Of a DNA stretch of 14,187 bases, positions 5,781-12,564 are shown one piece after another (the first letter of the stretch is position 1; every line of letters starts with the position of its first letter). Under the pieces are notes generated by a model, which did not search any database, was not told the DNA's origin, and saw only the letters and a program-made list of their open reading frames with translations. The stretch is from CAZDYP01 sp964509505. Lineage in GTDB: Bacteria; Chloroflexota; Anaerolineae; JACRMK01. The position numbers and the translations under genes were made by a program. Location: NCBI GenBank assembly GCA_964509505.1, contig CAZDYP010000148.1:1-14187 (forward strand), in the 5' to 3' direction.

Positions 5781-6311
5781 ATGTCCACTCCACCAACTGG
5801 CACCGTCACCTTTTTGTTCACCGACATTGAGGGTAGCACAAAGCTGTGGGAAAATATCCCGATGCGATGTAAGTCGTGCTCGCGCACCATGGCGCATTGT
5901 TGCATCAGGAGATTGAGACGCACCATGGCTATGTCGTCAAGACGACAGGTGATGGTGTCTATGCGGCCTTCGCGACGGCGACCGATGCACTCAATGCGAC
6001 CATCGCAGCACAATGCTCCTTGCAGGGCGCGACAACCGCACCCCTACCCTTTCGTGTGTGCATGGGCTTACATACCGGCGCGGCAGAACTGCGGGATGGC
6101 GACTATTATGGAACCGTGGTGAATCAGGCCGCGCGTGTCACTGCGTTAGGCGAAAGCAACCATGTGCGCGACCTGCATTTAGCCTATTTTGTGAAGTGGG
6201 CACAGATAGCCGGACCACAACTACGCCAATCCCTGCTAGCGGTCTGGTTCAAACGCATAGAAACGGAATCTGACGCTGGATGAGGCTGTGAAGTTGGCGC
6301 TGGAAGAGTGA
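5781..6311 (+). pseudogene. Decayed class III nucleotide cyclase / ATPase / TPR-type regulator
   Basis: The gene starts well (GAGG, then ATG at 5781) and opens with the class III cyclase motif GTVTFLFTDIEGSTKLWE. It is then broken. Homology continues in another frame (KYPDAM, then VVLAHHGALL), which requires one base lost in the A-run at about 5851-5854, and a TAA at 5870-5872 stands where Gln (CAA) would fit. The second frame keeps HHGYVVKTTGDGVYAAF, with the second metal-binding Asp, and MGLHTGAAELRDGDYYGTVV. At about 6150-6175 the cyclase domain stops short and the sequence jumps to HLAYFVKWAQIAGPQLRQ...WFKRIETES, which resembles the segment after the ATPase domain in cyclase-ATPase-TPR proteins. 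It jumps again to LTLDEAVKLALEE and TGA at 6309. So two large internal deletions plus point lesions are likely. Non-functional as a cyclase. Confidence 0.85.
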
Positions 6312-6327
6312 TTCATGGAGGTATGGT

Positions 6328-6708
6328 ATGGCAAACACACTGACTATTTCTTTTGATTCAGAAACATCAGAACAATTACAACAAGCAGCTGAGTGGATTG
6401 GCGTGGATGTCACACAAGCAGCAGAGCAAGCGGTGATTGAATATGTCAGACGCTGTGGCCGCGAAAAAATCGAGCGCGAGATGCAAGCCTTTGAACAGCT
6501 GCGCGCCCAATTGCTCACTCAATATCGCGGTCAATACGTTGCCATTCATCAAGGACAAGTCGTCGCGCACGCGCCCGATTTGCGCTCGCTTCACGCGCAA
6601 GTGTTCGCGCGCTTCGGACAAACTCCGATTTTGCACAAACTCGTCAGCGACGAACCCGAGCCAGTTATCAAGACTCATGGTTTGCGTTTAGCTGGAGGCG
6701 CACGGTGA
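6328..6708 (+). CDS. DUF5678-like small protein with ribbon-helix-helix-like N-terminus
   Basis: A 126-aa protein. Residues 1-45 (LTISFDSETSEQLQQAAEW, then a helix rich in Ala, Gln and Glu) look like a ribbon-helix-helix DNA-binding or antitoxin-like fold. Residues about 60-108, with YRGQYVAIHQGQVVAHAPDL and a later TPILHKLV, match the pattern of DUF5678 (Gly-x-Tyr/Trp-Val-Ala, Gly-x-Val-Val-Ala, Asp-Leu). GGAGG at 6317-6321 stands 6 bp before the ATG. The gene overlaps the protease gene by 4 bp (GTGA), which means tight translational coupling. DUF5678 proteins have no firm function. A regulatory or antitoxin-like role for this one is an inference from the fold guess and gene pairing. Confidence 0.82.
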   Translation: MANTLTISFDSETSEQLQQAAEWIGVDVTQAAEQAVIEYVRRCGREKIEREMQAFEQLRAQLLTQYRGQYVAIHQGQVVAHAPDLRSLHAQVFARFGQTPILHKLVSDEPEPVIKTHGLRLAGGAR

Positions 6709-7109
6709 TTTTTTCTTACCAGCAAGATCACTTTCCCTCTTTTCCCGCTTTGGAGGTTACGTTCATCTCAGAACAACTGAGCTTGTCTGTGGGGCCTGTA
6801 TCCGCTTTGATAGACACAGGCACAGATGTCACGACCGTACCCACTCATTTGCTTGAGCAGACCCAAGCGCCCTTCTCACGCTCTACATTTGTGCGCCCAC
6901 ACTGGGGCGAGCGACAAAGCGTGTATTTGTATTTGGTAGATGCGCGTGTTGGCGAATGGAAGTTTCCAGCACTGGAAGTGATTGCCGATGATCATGCCGA
7001 CGAGATTCTAATAGGCCGTGATCTGCTCAACAAACTGTGGATTGCATTGGATGGCCGTAACCAAAAGACTGAAATTCTGGAGCGAGCACCGCAACGCCGA
7101 GGAAGATGA
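6705..7109 (+). CDS. Retropepsin-like aspartic protease, clan AA
   Basis: This 134-aa protein starts with GTG, with GGAGG (6694-6698) 6 bp upstream. It overlaps the stop of the previous gene. The active-site motif is ALIDTGTDVTTVP with Asp37-Thr38-Gly39. The second conserved element after the flap region is EILIGRDLLNKL (100-111). With a single DTG the enzyme should work as a homodimer, as retroviral proteases do. Its size fits the stand-alone prokaryotic retropepsin-like family. No signal peptide is visible, so it probably acts in the cytoplasm. The substrate is unknown, and the coupled upstream protein is a candidate partner or target. It is 33 bp before the metallophosphoesterase gene, which may belong to the same transcript. 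Confidence 0.9.
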   Translation: MIFSYQQDHFPSFPALEVTFISEQLSLSVGPVSALIDTGTDVTTVPTHLLEQTQAPFSRSTFVRPHWGERQSVYLYLVDARVGEWKFPALEVIADDHADEILIGRDLLNKLWIALDGRNQKTEILERAPQRRGR

Positions 7110-7142
7110 GCGACTTCAACTATCCACTCATTGGAGACCCAC

Positions 7143-8243
7143 ATGATCGAGCAAGACCTCATCCAACAAATCGTACAAAATCAAAATTTCTTGAAACGCA
7201 TCGAGCAGGCATTCGATCAAACATTGACACATGCCAAGCAAATCGAAGCTAACGAGGGCGCGTATGCGTTGGACCTCAACGCCGAGCGCCTCATCATCTT
7301 CTCCGACCATCACAAGGGCGCGCGCAATCGTGCCGACGATTTTCGTGTGACGGAACGCGTGTATAACGCGGCGCTCGCGTACTACTTCAATATGGGACAT
7401 ACGCTCGCGGTGTTGGGCGATGTCGAGGAGTTGTGGGAGGAGTATCCCACCGAGGTGTTGGAGACGTACGCGCACACCTTCCAACTCGAAGCACAATTCC
7501 ATCAGGTGAATCGTTACTTGCGTTTCTGGGGCAACCACGACGACGATTGGCGTTACGCGGACAATGTGCGAAAACGACTCGCCCCATTATATGGCGGCTC
7601 GCCCTTGCAAGTGCGCGAGGCGTTGCGCGTGCACGTCAAAGATGATACCGATGAGTTAGGCACATTGTTCCTTGCGCATGGACATCAAGGCACGCTCGAC
7701 AGCGACCGTTGGGCGGCGGTGTCGAGGCCGGTGGTGCGTCATGTGATTCGCAACTGGCAACGCCTGACGGGTTACTCGTGGAACACGCCCGCGACCGATT
7801 GGATGTTGCGCGAGACGCACAACCTGGCGATGTATTCATGGGCAAGCCAACAACCCAAGACCGTGTTGATCGTTGGGCACACGCATCGTCCCGTCTTCGC
7901 CTCACGCTCACACGCAACAAAAATCAAAGAGCAAATCGAAATTGCCGAGCGCACCATCGCCGACCCTACCCAACGCCAGCAAGCCATCAGTGTGCTGCAA
8001 GCCGAGCTGGAGTGGGTGCGCTCACAGGGTCAACAAAAACCGGGGCAAGAATTGCCGCCCGATTTGACGCCCAAGCCGTGCTATTTCAACTCGGGTTGTT
8101 GCTGCTTTGTGGATGGCAAAATCACAGGCCTTGAAATCGCCGAGGGCGAGATTCGGTTGGTGCGCTGGCCCGACCCGCAAGGCAAGCCGAAGCCCGAGAT
8201 TCTCGAACGCGCGCTGTTGCGCGAAGTGTTTGCAAAGCTATAA
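7143..8243 (+). CDS. Calcineurin-like metallophosphoesterase
   Basis: This 366-aa protein carries the metallophosphoesterase signature in order: SDHHKG with Asp55 and His57, LGDVEELWE with Asp93, FWGNHDDDW with Asn131 and His132, AHGHQG with His179/His181, and VGHTHRP with His246 and His248. These form a two-metal centre that hydrolyses phosphomono- or diesters. The layout, with GDxxELW after the first motif, is closest to the UDP-2,3-diacylglucosamine hydrolase-like branch, but a long charged helix (about 257-297) is inserted after the last motif and the substrate is unknown. The ATG at 7143 is chosen over the upstream TTG because GGAG (7133-7136) stands 6 bp before it. A Cys-rich YFNSGCCCFVDG stretch lies near the C-terminus. 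Confidence 0.9.
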   Translation: MIEQDLIQQIVQNQNFLKRIEQAFDQTLTHAKQIEANEGAYALDLNAERLIIFSDHHKGARNRADDFRVTERVYNAALAYYFNMGHTLAVLGDVEELWEEYPTEVLETYAHTFQLEAQFHQVNRYLRFWGNHDDDWRYADNVRKRLAPLYGGSPLQVREALRVHVKDDTDELGTLFLAHGHQGTLDSDRWAAVSRPVVRHVIRNWQRLTGYSWNTPATDWMLRETHNLAMYSWASQQPKTVLIVGHTHRPVFASRSHATKIKEQIEIAERTIADPTQRQQAISVLQAELEWVRSQGQQKPGQELPPDLTPKPCYFNSGCCCFVDGKITGLEIAEGEIRLVRWPDPQGKPKPEILERALLREVFAKL

Positions 8244-8256
8244 GCCCATCTGTCGA

Positions 8257-8273
8257 GCAAGTTTGTAACTTGC
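8257..8273. terminator. Small hairpin between convergent genes
   Basis: GCAAGTT (8257-8263) pairs with AACTTGC (8267-8273) around TGT. The space between the two convergent stops (8244-8326) also has GGACCAA...TTGTCC (8280-8300), whose minus strand contains TTTTT, and a half-copy of the AGACC palindrome (CGTGAGGTCT, 8311-8320). Termination in either direction is plausible but weakly supported. Confidence 0.4.
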
Positions 8274-8326
8274 CCAGGTGGACCAATTAAAAACTTGTCC
8301 TACGCCAACCCGTGAGGTCTTGTGGT

Positions 8327-9256
8327 TTAGCGCAGCCTCGCCGCAATCTCCGTGAACCCTTCACGATACGACGGATAGCGCGGCGCCCACCCCAACCGTT
8401 GTTTGATGTTGTCGGTGCGATAGCGCGCAGAAGTGGTGAGAAAGTTGACGGCGCTACTGCCCGCAACGAGCCGCGCTAACCAATGCGGCACACGCATTGG
8501 ACGCGGCGCGCCTATCGCGCCCGCTGCATAGTTCAGTATGTCTTTAGCAAAGGCGGGTTCGTCATCCGCCACGTTGAAAATTTCTCCCGCTACATTCGTC
8601 GCTTGTTCCGTCGCGCAGACCACCGCGCTCGCCATATCCTCGACATGAATGTAGTGCCAATAGTATTGCCCATCGCCGATAATGGGCATCATGCGCTTGC
8701 GGAGTTGGTCGAGGATGGTGCGCGTGTTCCACGACTCCGCATCGTAAAACATCGCGCCACGCAAGACGACCGTAGGCAAACCCCACTCGCGTTGCGCATC
8801 AAGCGCCATCTTTTCCCCATCCAGCGCCGATTGCAAAATTGGATTGGAGCGTGGCGACATTGTTTCATCTGCCCACGCGCCCCGTAGGTTTCCAAATAAA
8901 AACGCAATACTCTGTTGAATGTAGGCGCGTATCGCTCGCCCCCGACACGCTTCCAATAGATTGCGCGTGCCTTCGCGTCGCAAGCGATCGTTCATCGCCC
9001 AATCGCTGGGTTGCGTGCGCGGCTTCGTCGGAATCGCCGTCGCCAAATGCAACACGGCTTCTGCATCGCCGACGAGCTCGCGCACTTGTGTCGCGTTGAA
9101 GATGTCGCCCAGCACCGCTTGCGCGCCGAGCGACTCCACTACACGCGCTTTCTCCGCGCTGCGTACCATGCCGACGACGTTATGTCCACGCGCGACCAGT
9201 TGGCGAATCGTCGCGCGTCCCAACACCCCTGACGGTCCTGCAATAAAAATTTTCAT
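8327..9256 (-). CDS. Atypical NAD(P)-dependent epimerase/dehydratase (SDR superfamily)
   Basis: This 309-aa protein has the Rossmann nucleotide-binding motif GPSGVLG (7-13) at its N-terminus. The segments VLGDIFN (48-54), DAEAVLHLATAIP (64-76) and the NVAGEIFNVADDEP stretch are typical of NAD-dependent epimerase/dehydratases. In the catalytic region the expected Tyr-x-x-x-Lys is seen as LDGEK with Lys149, so Leu145 replaces Tyr. The enzyme may be an NmrA-like or other atypical SDR that binds the cofactor without standard catalysis. The start at 9256 is chosen because AAGGTG stands 5 bp upstream and the extension before it is heptamer repeat. It is the last gene of the run ABC-F, membrane protein, SDR; the gap to the membrane-protein gene is 50 bp. 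Confidence 0.88.
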   Translation of the reverse strand: MKIFIAGPSGVLGRATIRQLVARGHNVVGMVRSAEKARVVESLGAQAVLGDIFNATQVRELVGDAEAVLHLATAIPTKPRTQPSDWAMNDRLRREGTRNLLEACRGRAIRAYIQQSIAFLFGNLRGAWADETMSPRSNPILQSALDGEKMALDAQREWGLPTVVLRGAMFYDAESWNTRTILDQLRKRMMPIIGDGQYYWHYIHVEDMASAVVCATEQATNVAGEIFNVADDEPAFAKDILNYAAGAIGAPRPMRVPHWLARLVAGSSAVNFLTTSARYRTDNIKQRLGWAPRYPSYREGFTEIAARLR

Positions 9257-9268
9257 CGTGTCACCTTT

Positions 9269-9317
9269 TGGCGAATGGCTTATGGCGAATAGCAAATGGT
9301 GAGTGGCTATTGGCTAT
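9269..9317. repeat. Heptamer array over the stop codon of the small membrane protein gene (TNGC family)
   Basis: Seven units, such as TGGCGAA, TGGCTTA, TAGCAAA and TGGCTAT, all beginning with T and having G at position 3. The array includes the stop and the last residues (Ser-Gln) of the minus-strand gene ending at 9307 and stops 13 bp before the SDR start codon. Confidence 0.8.
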
Positions 9318-9684
9318 GCCGCCATGCCCATAGCAGCAACAGCGCTGCAATAGCTAATGGCGCTGTGTCCAACAACCAATGTGTCAATGGCGCTTGCATC
9401 AACACGGCATCATAAACATGATTGAACACATGCACGATGTTACCGAGCGCAACCAAGCCAATCAACGTGCGCTGCGCGGATGGGTTGCGCGCCGCAACGA
9501 ACAAACCGATGCCCATCGGCAAAATGGACGCGCCGAGGTCGCCTTCGTAGTGGCGATTGAATGGCGCGAAGTTGCCGATGTTCTCGAAGAACCAGAGCGG
9601 CGCGAACAGCAACGCCAGCGCAATCAGCAGATTGAGTGCGCCGTTCACAACCAATACGCTCTTGATGATGGTCTGTTTGTTCAT
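9307..9684 (-). CDS. Small integral membrane protein, 125 aa
   Basis: A hydrophobic protein with four probable membrane helices at about 8-30, 48-66, 73-93 and 103-121. Conserved-looking polar features are FENIGNFAPFNRHYEGDLG (33-51) between helices 1 and 2 and His/Asn in GNIVHVFNHVYD (81-92) in helix 3. It is reminiscent of small four-helix DUF-type membrane proteins, but I cannot name a family with confidence. The start at 9684 is supported by GGAGGAA upstream; the longer frame lies in a repeat. It lies 69 bp after the ABC-F stop and 50 bp before the SDR gene, both on the same strand. Its C-terminal His-Ser-Gln is encoded in part by a heptamer array. Confidence 0.8.
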   Translation of the reverse strand: MNKQTIIKSVLVVNGALNLLIALALLFAPLWFFENIGNFAPFNRHYEGDLGASILPMGIGLFVAARNPSAQRTLIGLVALGNIVHVFNHVYDAVLMQAPLTHWLLDTAPLAIAALLLLWAWRHSQ

Positions 9685-9702
9685 GGTGTTTCTTCCTCCA
9701 AC

Positions 9703-9779
9703 ATGAAGCGTGAAACGTGGGCAGAACACGCATCACGTTTCACGCTTCACGTCTCACCTCTCACTGTTTACACTCACAC
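9703..9779. repeat. Heptamer array with perfect 16-bp inverted repeat (CACG family)
   Basis: TGAAGCGTGAAACGTG (9704-9719) and CACGTTTCACGCTTCA (9734-9749) are exact inverted copies around 14 nt. The 7-bp period continues through the inversion and on to 9779, with units such as TTTCACG, CTTCACG, TCTCACC and TCTCACT. It covers the ABC-F stop codon (9754-9756) and its last eight codons. The hairpin lies just before the ribosome-binding site of the membrane-protein gene. With no T-run on the minus strand it is not a classic terminator. Confidence 0.85.
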
Positions 9780-11388
9780 GCACTTGCCCATCCGCCAGTT
9801 CCCAAATCTCCGTCGCAAACTGTGCGATGAAGTAACGATCGTGTGCGACGGCGATGACCGTGCCAGCGAAGTGACTAAGCGCTTGCTCGAAGCGCGCGCG
9901 CGACATGATGTCGAGATGGTTGAGCGGCTCGTCGAGTAACAGCAGATTGCAGCCACGCGCAACGAGACAGGCCAGCGACAGACGCGCCCGCTCCCCATAG
10001 GACAGCTGCCCAATCGGCGCAAACACTTCAGCTTGTTCGAACAAAAAGAAGTGCAGGAACGAGCGCACCTCGGTTTCCGCTTGCGGCATGAGAGCGCGAA
10101 TCGTGTCGAAAGCATTTTGCGAATGGTCAAGACTCTCTTGCTCTTGCGCCATGTAACCGACACGCACATTCGCGCCGAGACGCACATACCCTGCAAGCGG
10201 CGGCAACACGCCTGCGATGGCGCGGAGCAACGTCGTCTTGCCCGCGCCATTCGCGCCCATGATGGCGATGCGTTTGCCATGCCGTACATGCAAATTCATA
10301 TTGGCTAACAGCACGGTTTTGCCGTAGCCAATAGCGAGTCCTTCTAGGCGCAAAACATCTTGCCCACTCATAAGCGTCTTGTCAAACTCTAACTTCAGCG
10401 CCCAACTCTCTTTGGGTTTCTCAACGCGTTCATCAGACTCCACGTAGCGTTCCAATTTTTTCTCACGCGACTTCGCTTTGCGCGCGACCTTCTTCGCATA
10501 GCGTCGCACGGTCGGTTGACGCGAGGTCGTCGTGCGCTCGACCCATGCCGCTTGCTCCTTCGTGGCGGCGATGTCTTGCTTCATGCGCCGAACCTCTGCT
10601 TGCTCATAGCGCCATTGATGTTGCTGTCGTTCTTGCTCCGCGACTTTTTGCGCAAAGTAAGCGGAGTAATTGCCTGCGTAGGCGCGGAGTTGATGGGTGA
10701 TGGGATCGAGTTCGAGGATGCGCGTCACCGTGCGGTCGAGGAACGCGCGCTCATGCGAGACGATGAGTACTGCGCCGTAAAAATCCGCGAGCCATCGCTC
10801 TAACCAATCGAGCATCACGATGTCGAGATGATTGGTCGGCTCGTCGAGCAACAGGATGTGTGGATCACCGAGCAACACACCCGCGAGGCCGAGCCGTGTC
10901 TTCTGCCCGCCACTCAGATGCGCGATGGGCGTGTGGTCGGGGAAGGTGTCCAAGCCCAACGCACTCAAGGCGCTGGCGACATCGCCCTCGTGCAACGTGG
11001 CTGATGAGAGACACGCTAACAGCGCGTCATAGCGGCGTTGCAAGTCGGCGTTGTGTGGTTGGTGAACAAGCGCAGTAGCAAGGCGATCCAATTCGTGGGT
11101 AAGCGTTTGCACATCGCCACACGTGCGCGCCAGAAACGCGCCGATGGTTTCGTCGGGTGGAAACTCCAAGCCTTGCGGCAGATAGCCGACGCGCGAATTG
11201 GGGGGTGTCAATTGTACCGAGCCTGCATCCGCTTCGTCACTGCCCGCGAGGATGCGTAACAACGTCGTCTTGCCACACCCATTCGGACCGACCAAGCCAA
11301 CGCAGTCACCCGCATTCAAATTGAACGAGATGTTTTTGAGAACCGTCGTAACGCCAAACGATTTGGAAATGGAGTGAACGGTCAACAT
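9754..11388 (-). CDS. ABC-F family ATPase (ribosome-associated ABC protein)
   Basis: This 544-aa soluble protein has two ABC ATPase domains in tandem and no membrane part, the ABC-F layout. Domain 1 has Walker A GPNGCGKT (34-41), signature LSGGQ (158-162) and Walker B with LLLDEPTNHLD (179-189). Domain 2 has GANGAGKT (378-385), a variant signature LSYGE (462-466) and LLLLDEPLNHLD (482-493). Between them is the charged helical linker (about 245-330, rich in Arg, Lys, Gln), the part that reaches toward the peptidyl-transferase centre. ABC-F proteins bind the ribosomal E site and act in translation or antibiotic protection; resistance for this one is not shown. The start at 11388 fits the domain boundary and has GCAGG upstream, while the longer frame to 11481 runs through a palindromic repeat. 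The C-terminal eight residues come from a heptamer array. Confidence 0.95.
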   Translation of the reverse strand: MLTVHSISKSFGVTTVLKNISFNLNAGDCVGLVGPNGCGKTTLLRILAGSDEADAGSVQLTPPNSRVGYLPQGLEFPPDETIGAFLARTCGDVQTLTHELDRLATALVHQPHNADLQRRYDALLACLSSATLHEGDVASALSALGLDTFPDHTPIAHLSGGQKTRLGLAGVLLGDPHILLLDEPTNHLDIVMLDWLERWLADFYGAVLIVSHERAFLDRTVTRILELDPITHQLRAYAGNYSAYFAQKVAEQERQQHQWRYEQAEVRRMKQDIAATKEQAAWVERTTTSRQPTVRRYAKKVARKAKSREKKLERYVESDERVEKPKESWALKLEFDKTLMSGQDVLRLEGLAIGYGKTVLLANMNLHVRHGKRIAIMGANGAGKTTLLRAIAGVLPPLAGYVRLGANVRVGYMAQEQESLDHSQNAFDTIRALMPQAETEVRSFLHFFLFEQAEVFAPIGQLSYGERARLSLACLVARGCNLLLLDEPLNHLDIMSRARFEQALSHFAGTVIAVAHDRYFIAQFATEIWELADGQVRVSVNSER

Positions 11389-11430
11389 GAACAACCTGCC
11401 CAGAGGGGAATCGAATGCGGCGCAACAAGC

Positions 11431-11464
11431 AGACCTCACAGGTTTTTGGAAACCTGTGAGGTCT
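11431..11464. repeat. 34-bp palindrome (AGACC...GGTCT family), in the ABC-F leader
   Basis: AGACCTCACAGGTTT pairs with AAACCTGTGAGGTCT around TTGG. It has the same length and layout as the perfect palindrome at 2607-2640 and the same AGACC/GGTCT ends followed by TTTGT. It lies between the predicted ABC-F promoter and start codon. Confidence 0.85.
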
Positions 11465-11544
11465 TTGTATCGGCGCGACATTCGGTGATTGGACTTAGCG
11501 ATTGTTCACTAACATCGGTAGAAAAACTCCTGAGAGGTGAGGGG

Positions 11545-11574
11545 ATTATAACACAGAGACGTCAGACTTCTCAA
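11545..11574 (-). promoter_or_regulatory. Promoter of the ABC-F gene
   Basis: On the minus strand, TTGAGA (11569-11574, five of six to TTGACA) and TATAAT (11545-11550, six of six) are 18 bp apart. Transcription would start near 11538 and give a leader of about 150 nt before the ATG at 11388. The -35 box and spacer lie inside the hairpin at 11554-11592. Confidence 0.7.
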
Positions 11575-11592
11575 AGAAGTCTGACATCTCTG
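11554..11592 (-). terminator. Hairpin downstream of the LLM oxidoreductase gene
   Basis: An 18-bp stem with one mismatch (11554-11571 with 11575-11592; CAGAGA...TCTTCT type arms) and a 3-nt loop, 22 bp after the LLM gene stop. It probably ends that transcript, but no U-run follows on the minus strand. It overlaps the -35 region of the ABC-F promoter. Confidence 0.6.
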
Positions 11593-11613
11593 CGCCTAAG
11601 CTGAGAGAGCCTA

Positions 11614-12543
11614 TTATGTGTAATTTCCTGAACGCGCCAATCCCGCAAGGAACTGATACGTCCGCTCGCGCGCGTCGGGATCGTCACGCACATCGAAAAT
11701 GGCGGCGCTGAAGTCGGTGACCCCTGCAGAGGCGAGCTGCTGCAATTGTTTCTCGACGGCACTCTCATCACCCGTGATCAACACATCGGCGGCATCGGCT
11801 GCGCCCTCAACGTCGAGGATGGCGCGATAGGATGGCAGTGTCGCATACACCGCAAATGATTTCGAAGCAGCCGCGCGTGCCTCATCGCGCTTGTGGGTCA
11901 CGATGATAGGGAAGCCTGCAGCGATGCGCGGGGCAGGGCGGCCGGCTGCGCGTGCCGCTTGAGTGATGATGGGCACAGCAGTCTCACCCAAATACTTCAG
12001 TCCACCCATCCACGTAATCGTGCCTTGCGCCATTTTGCCTGCGAGCTCCAACATCTGCTTGCCCAACGCGGCGAACAGCACAGGCGGTGGCGTGGCATGC
12101 GGCACAGTGAGTTGGGCTTGCACGCGATATTGCTTGCCCTCAAATTTAGTGGATTGTCCCGTCAACAAGCCATTCAACACCGAGAGATATTCGCGTGTAT
12201 GTAGAATCGGTTTCGAGTAATCGAGGCCGAACATCGTCTCAATGACGACTTTGTGGCTAAGACCGATGCCCAGCGCGAGCCGATTGTTGGTTGCCGCTTG
12301 CACGGTCAATACTTGTTGTGCGAGCGCGACGGGATGGCGTGGATAGGTGGGCACGACGGCAGTGCCAAGCTCGATGCGTTGTGTGCGTTGTCCCGCAAGC
12401 GCGAGCGTCGTCAACGCATCGGGGCCGAAGATGTTCGCCAGCCATGCCGATGCGAACCCCGCTTGTTCGGCGCGTTCAAATTGCGCGAGCAGATCATTCA
12501 GGGCTGTGCCACGCGCTAAACCTGTATTGATGCCAATTCGCAT
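11614..12543 (-). CDS. LLM-class flavin/F420-dependent oxidoreductase
   Basis: This 309-aa protein is of the luciferase-like monooxygenase superfamily (TIM-barrel, FMN or F420 as cofactor). Typical parts are the N-terminal strand MRIGINTG, the AEQAGFASAWLANIFGPDAL helix-strand unit (25-44), GTAVVPTYPRHP (60-71) and LGIGLSHK (91-98). The C-terminal half has a VLITGDESAVEKQLQQL helix common in the F420-dependent subgroup. Such enzymes use reduced F420 or FMN for hydride transfer or oxygenation; the substrate is unknown. The ATG at 12543 is chosen because GGAGG stands 6 bp upstream, while the TTG at 12549 is too close to it. It begins 21 bp after the transaldolase-family gene and is almost certainly cotranscribed with it. 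Confidence 0.93.
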   Translation of the reverse strand: MRIGINTGLARGTALNDLLAQFERAEQAGFASAWLANIFGPDALTTLALAGQRTQRIELGTAVVPTYPRHPVALAQQVLTVQAATNNRLALGIGLSHKVVIETMFGLDYSKPILHTREYLSVLNGLLTGQSTKFEGKQYRVQAQLTVPHATPPPVLFAALGKQMLELAGKMAQGTITWMGGLKYLGETAVPIITQAARAAGRPAPRIAAGFPIIVTHKRDEARAAASKSFAVYATLPSYRAILDVEGAADAADVLITGDESAVEKQLQQLASAGVTDFSAAIFDVRDDPDARERTYQFLAGLARSGNYT

Positions 12544-12564
12544 GCTCAACCTCCAAAGGATAAT

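Noticed and set aside
5870..5872. Recoded stop (pyrrolysine- or selenocysteine-like) in the cyclase gene
   Set aside because: The codon is TAA, which is not a known recoding codon for those residues, and the gene also has a frameshift and large deletions, so decay is the simpler reading.
11389..11481. N-terminal extension of 31 residues on the ABC-F protein
   Set aside because: It runs through the 34-bp palindrome, and the ATPase domain begins naturally at the Met encoded at 11388.
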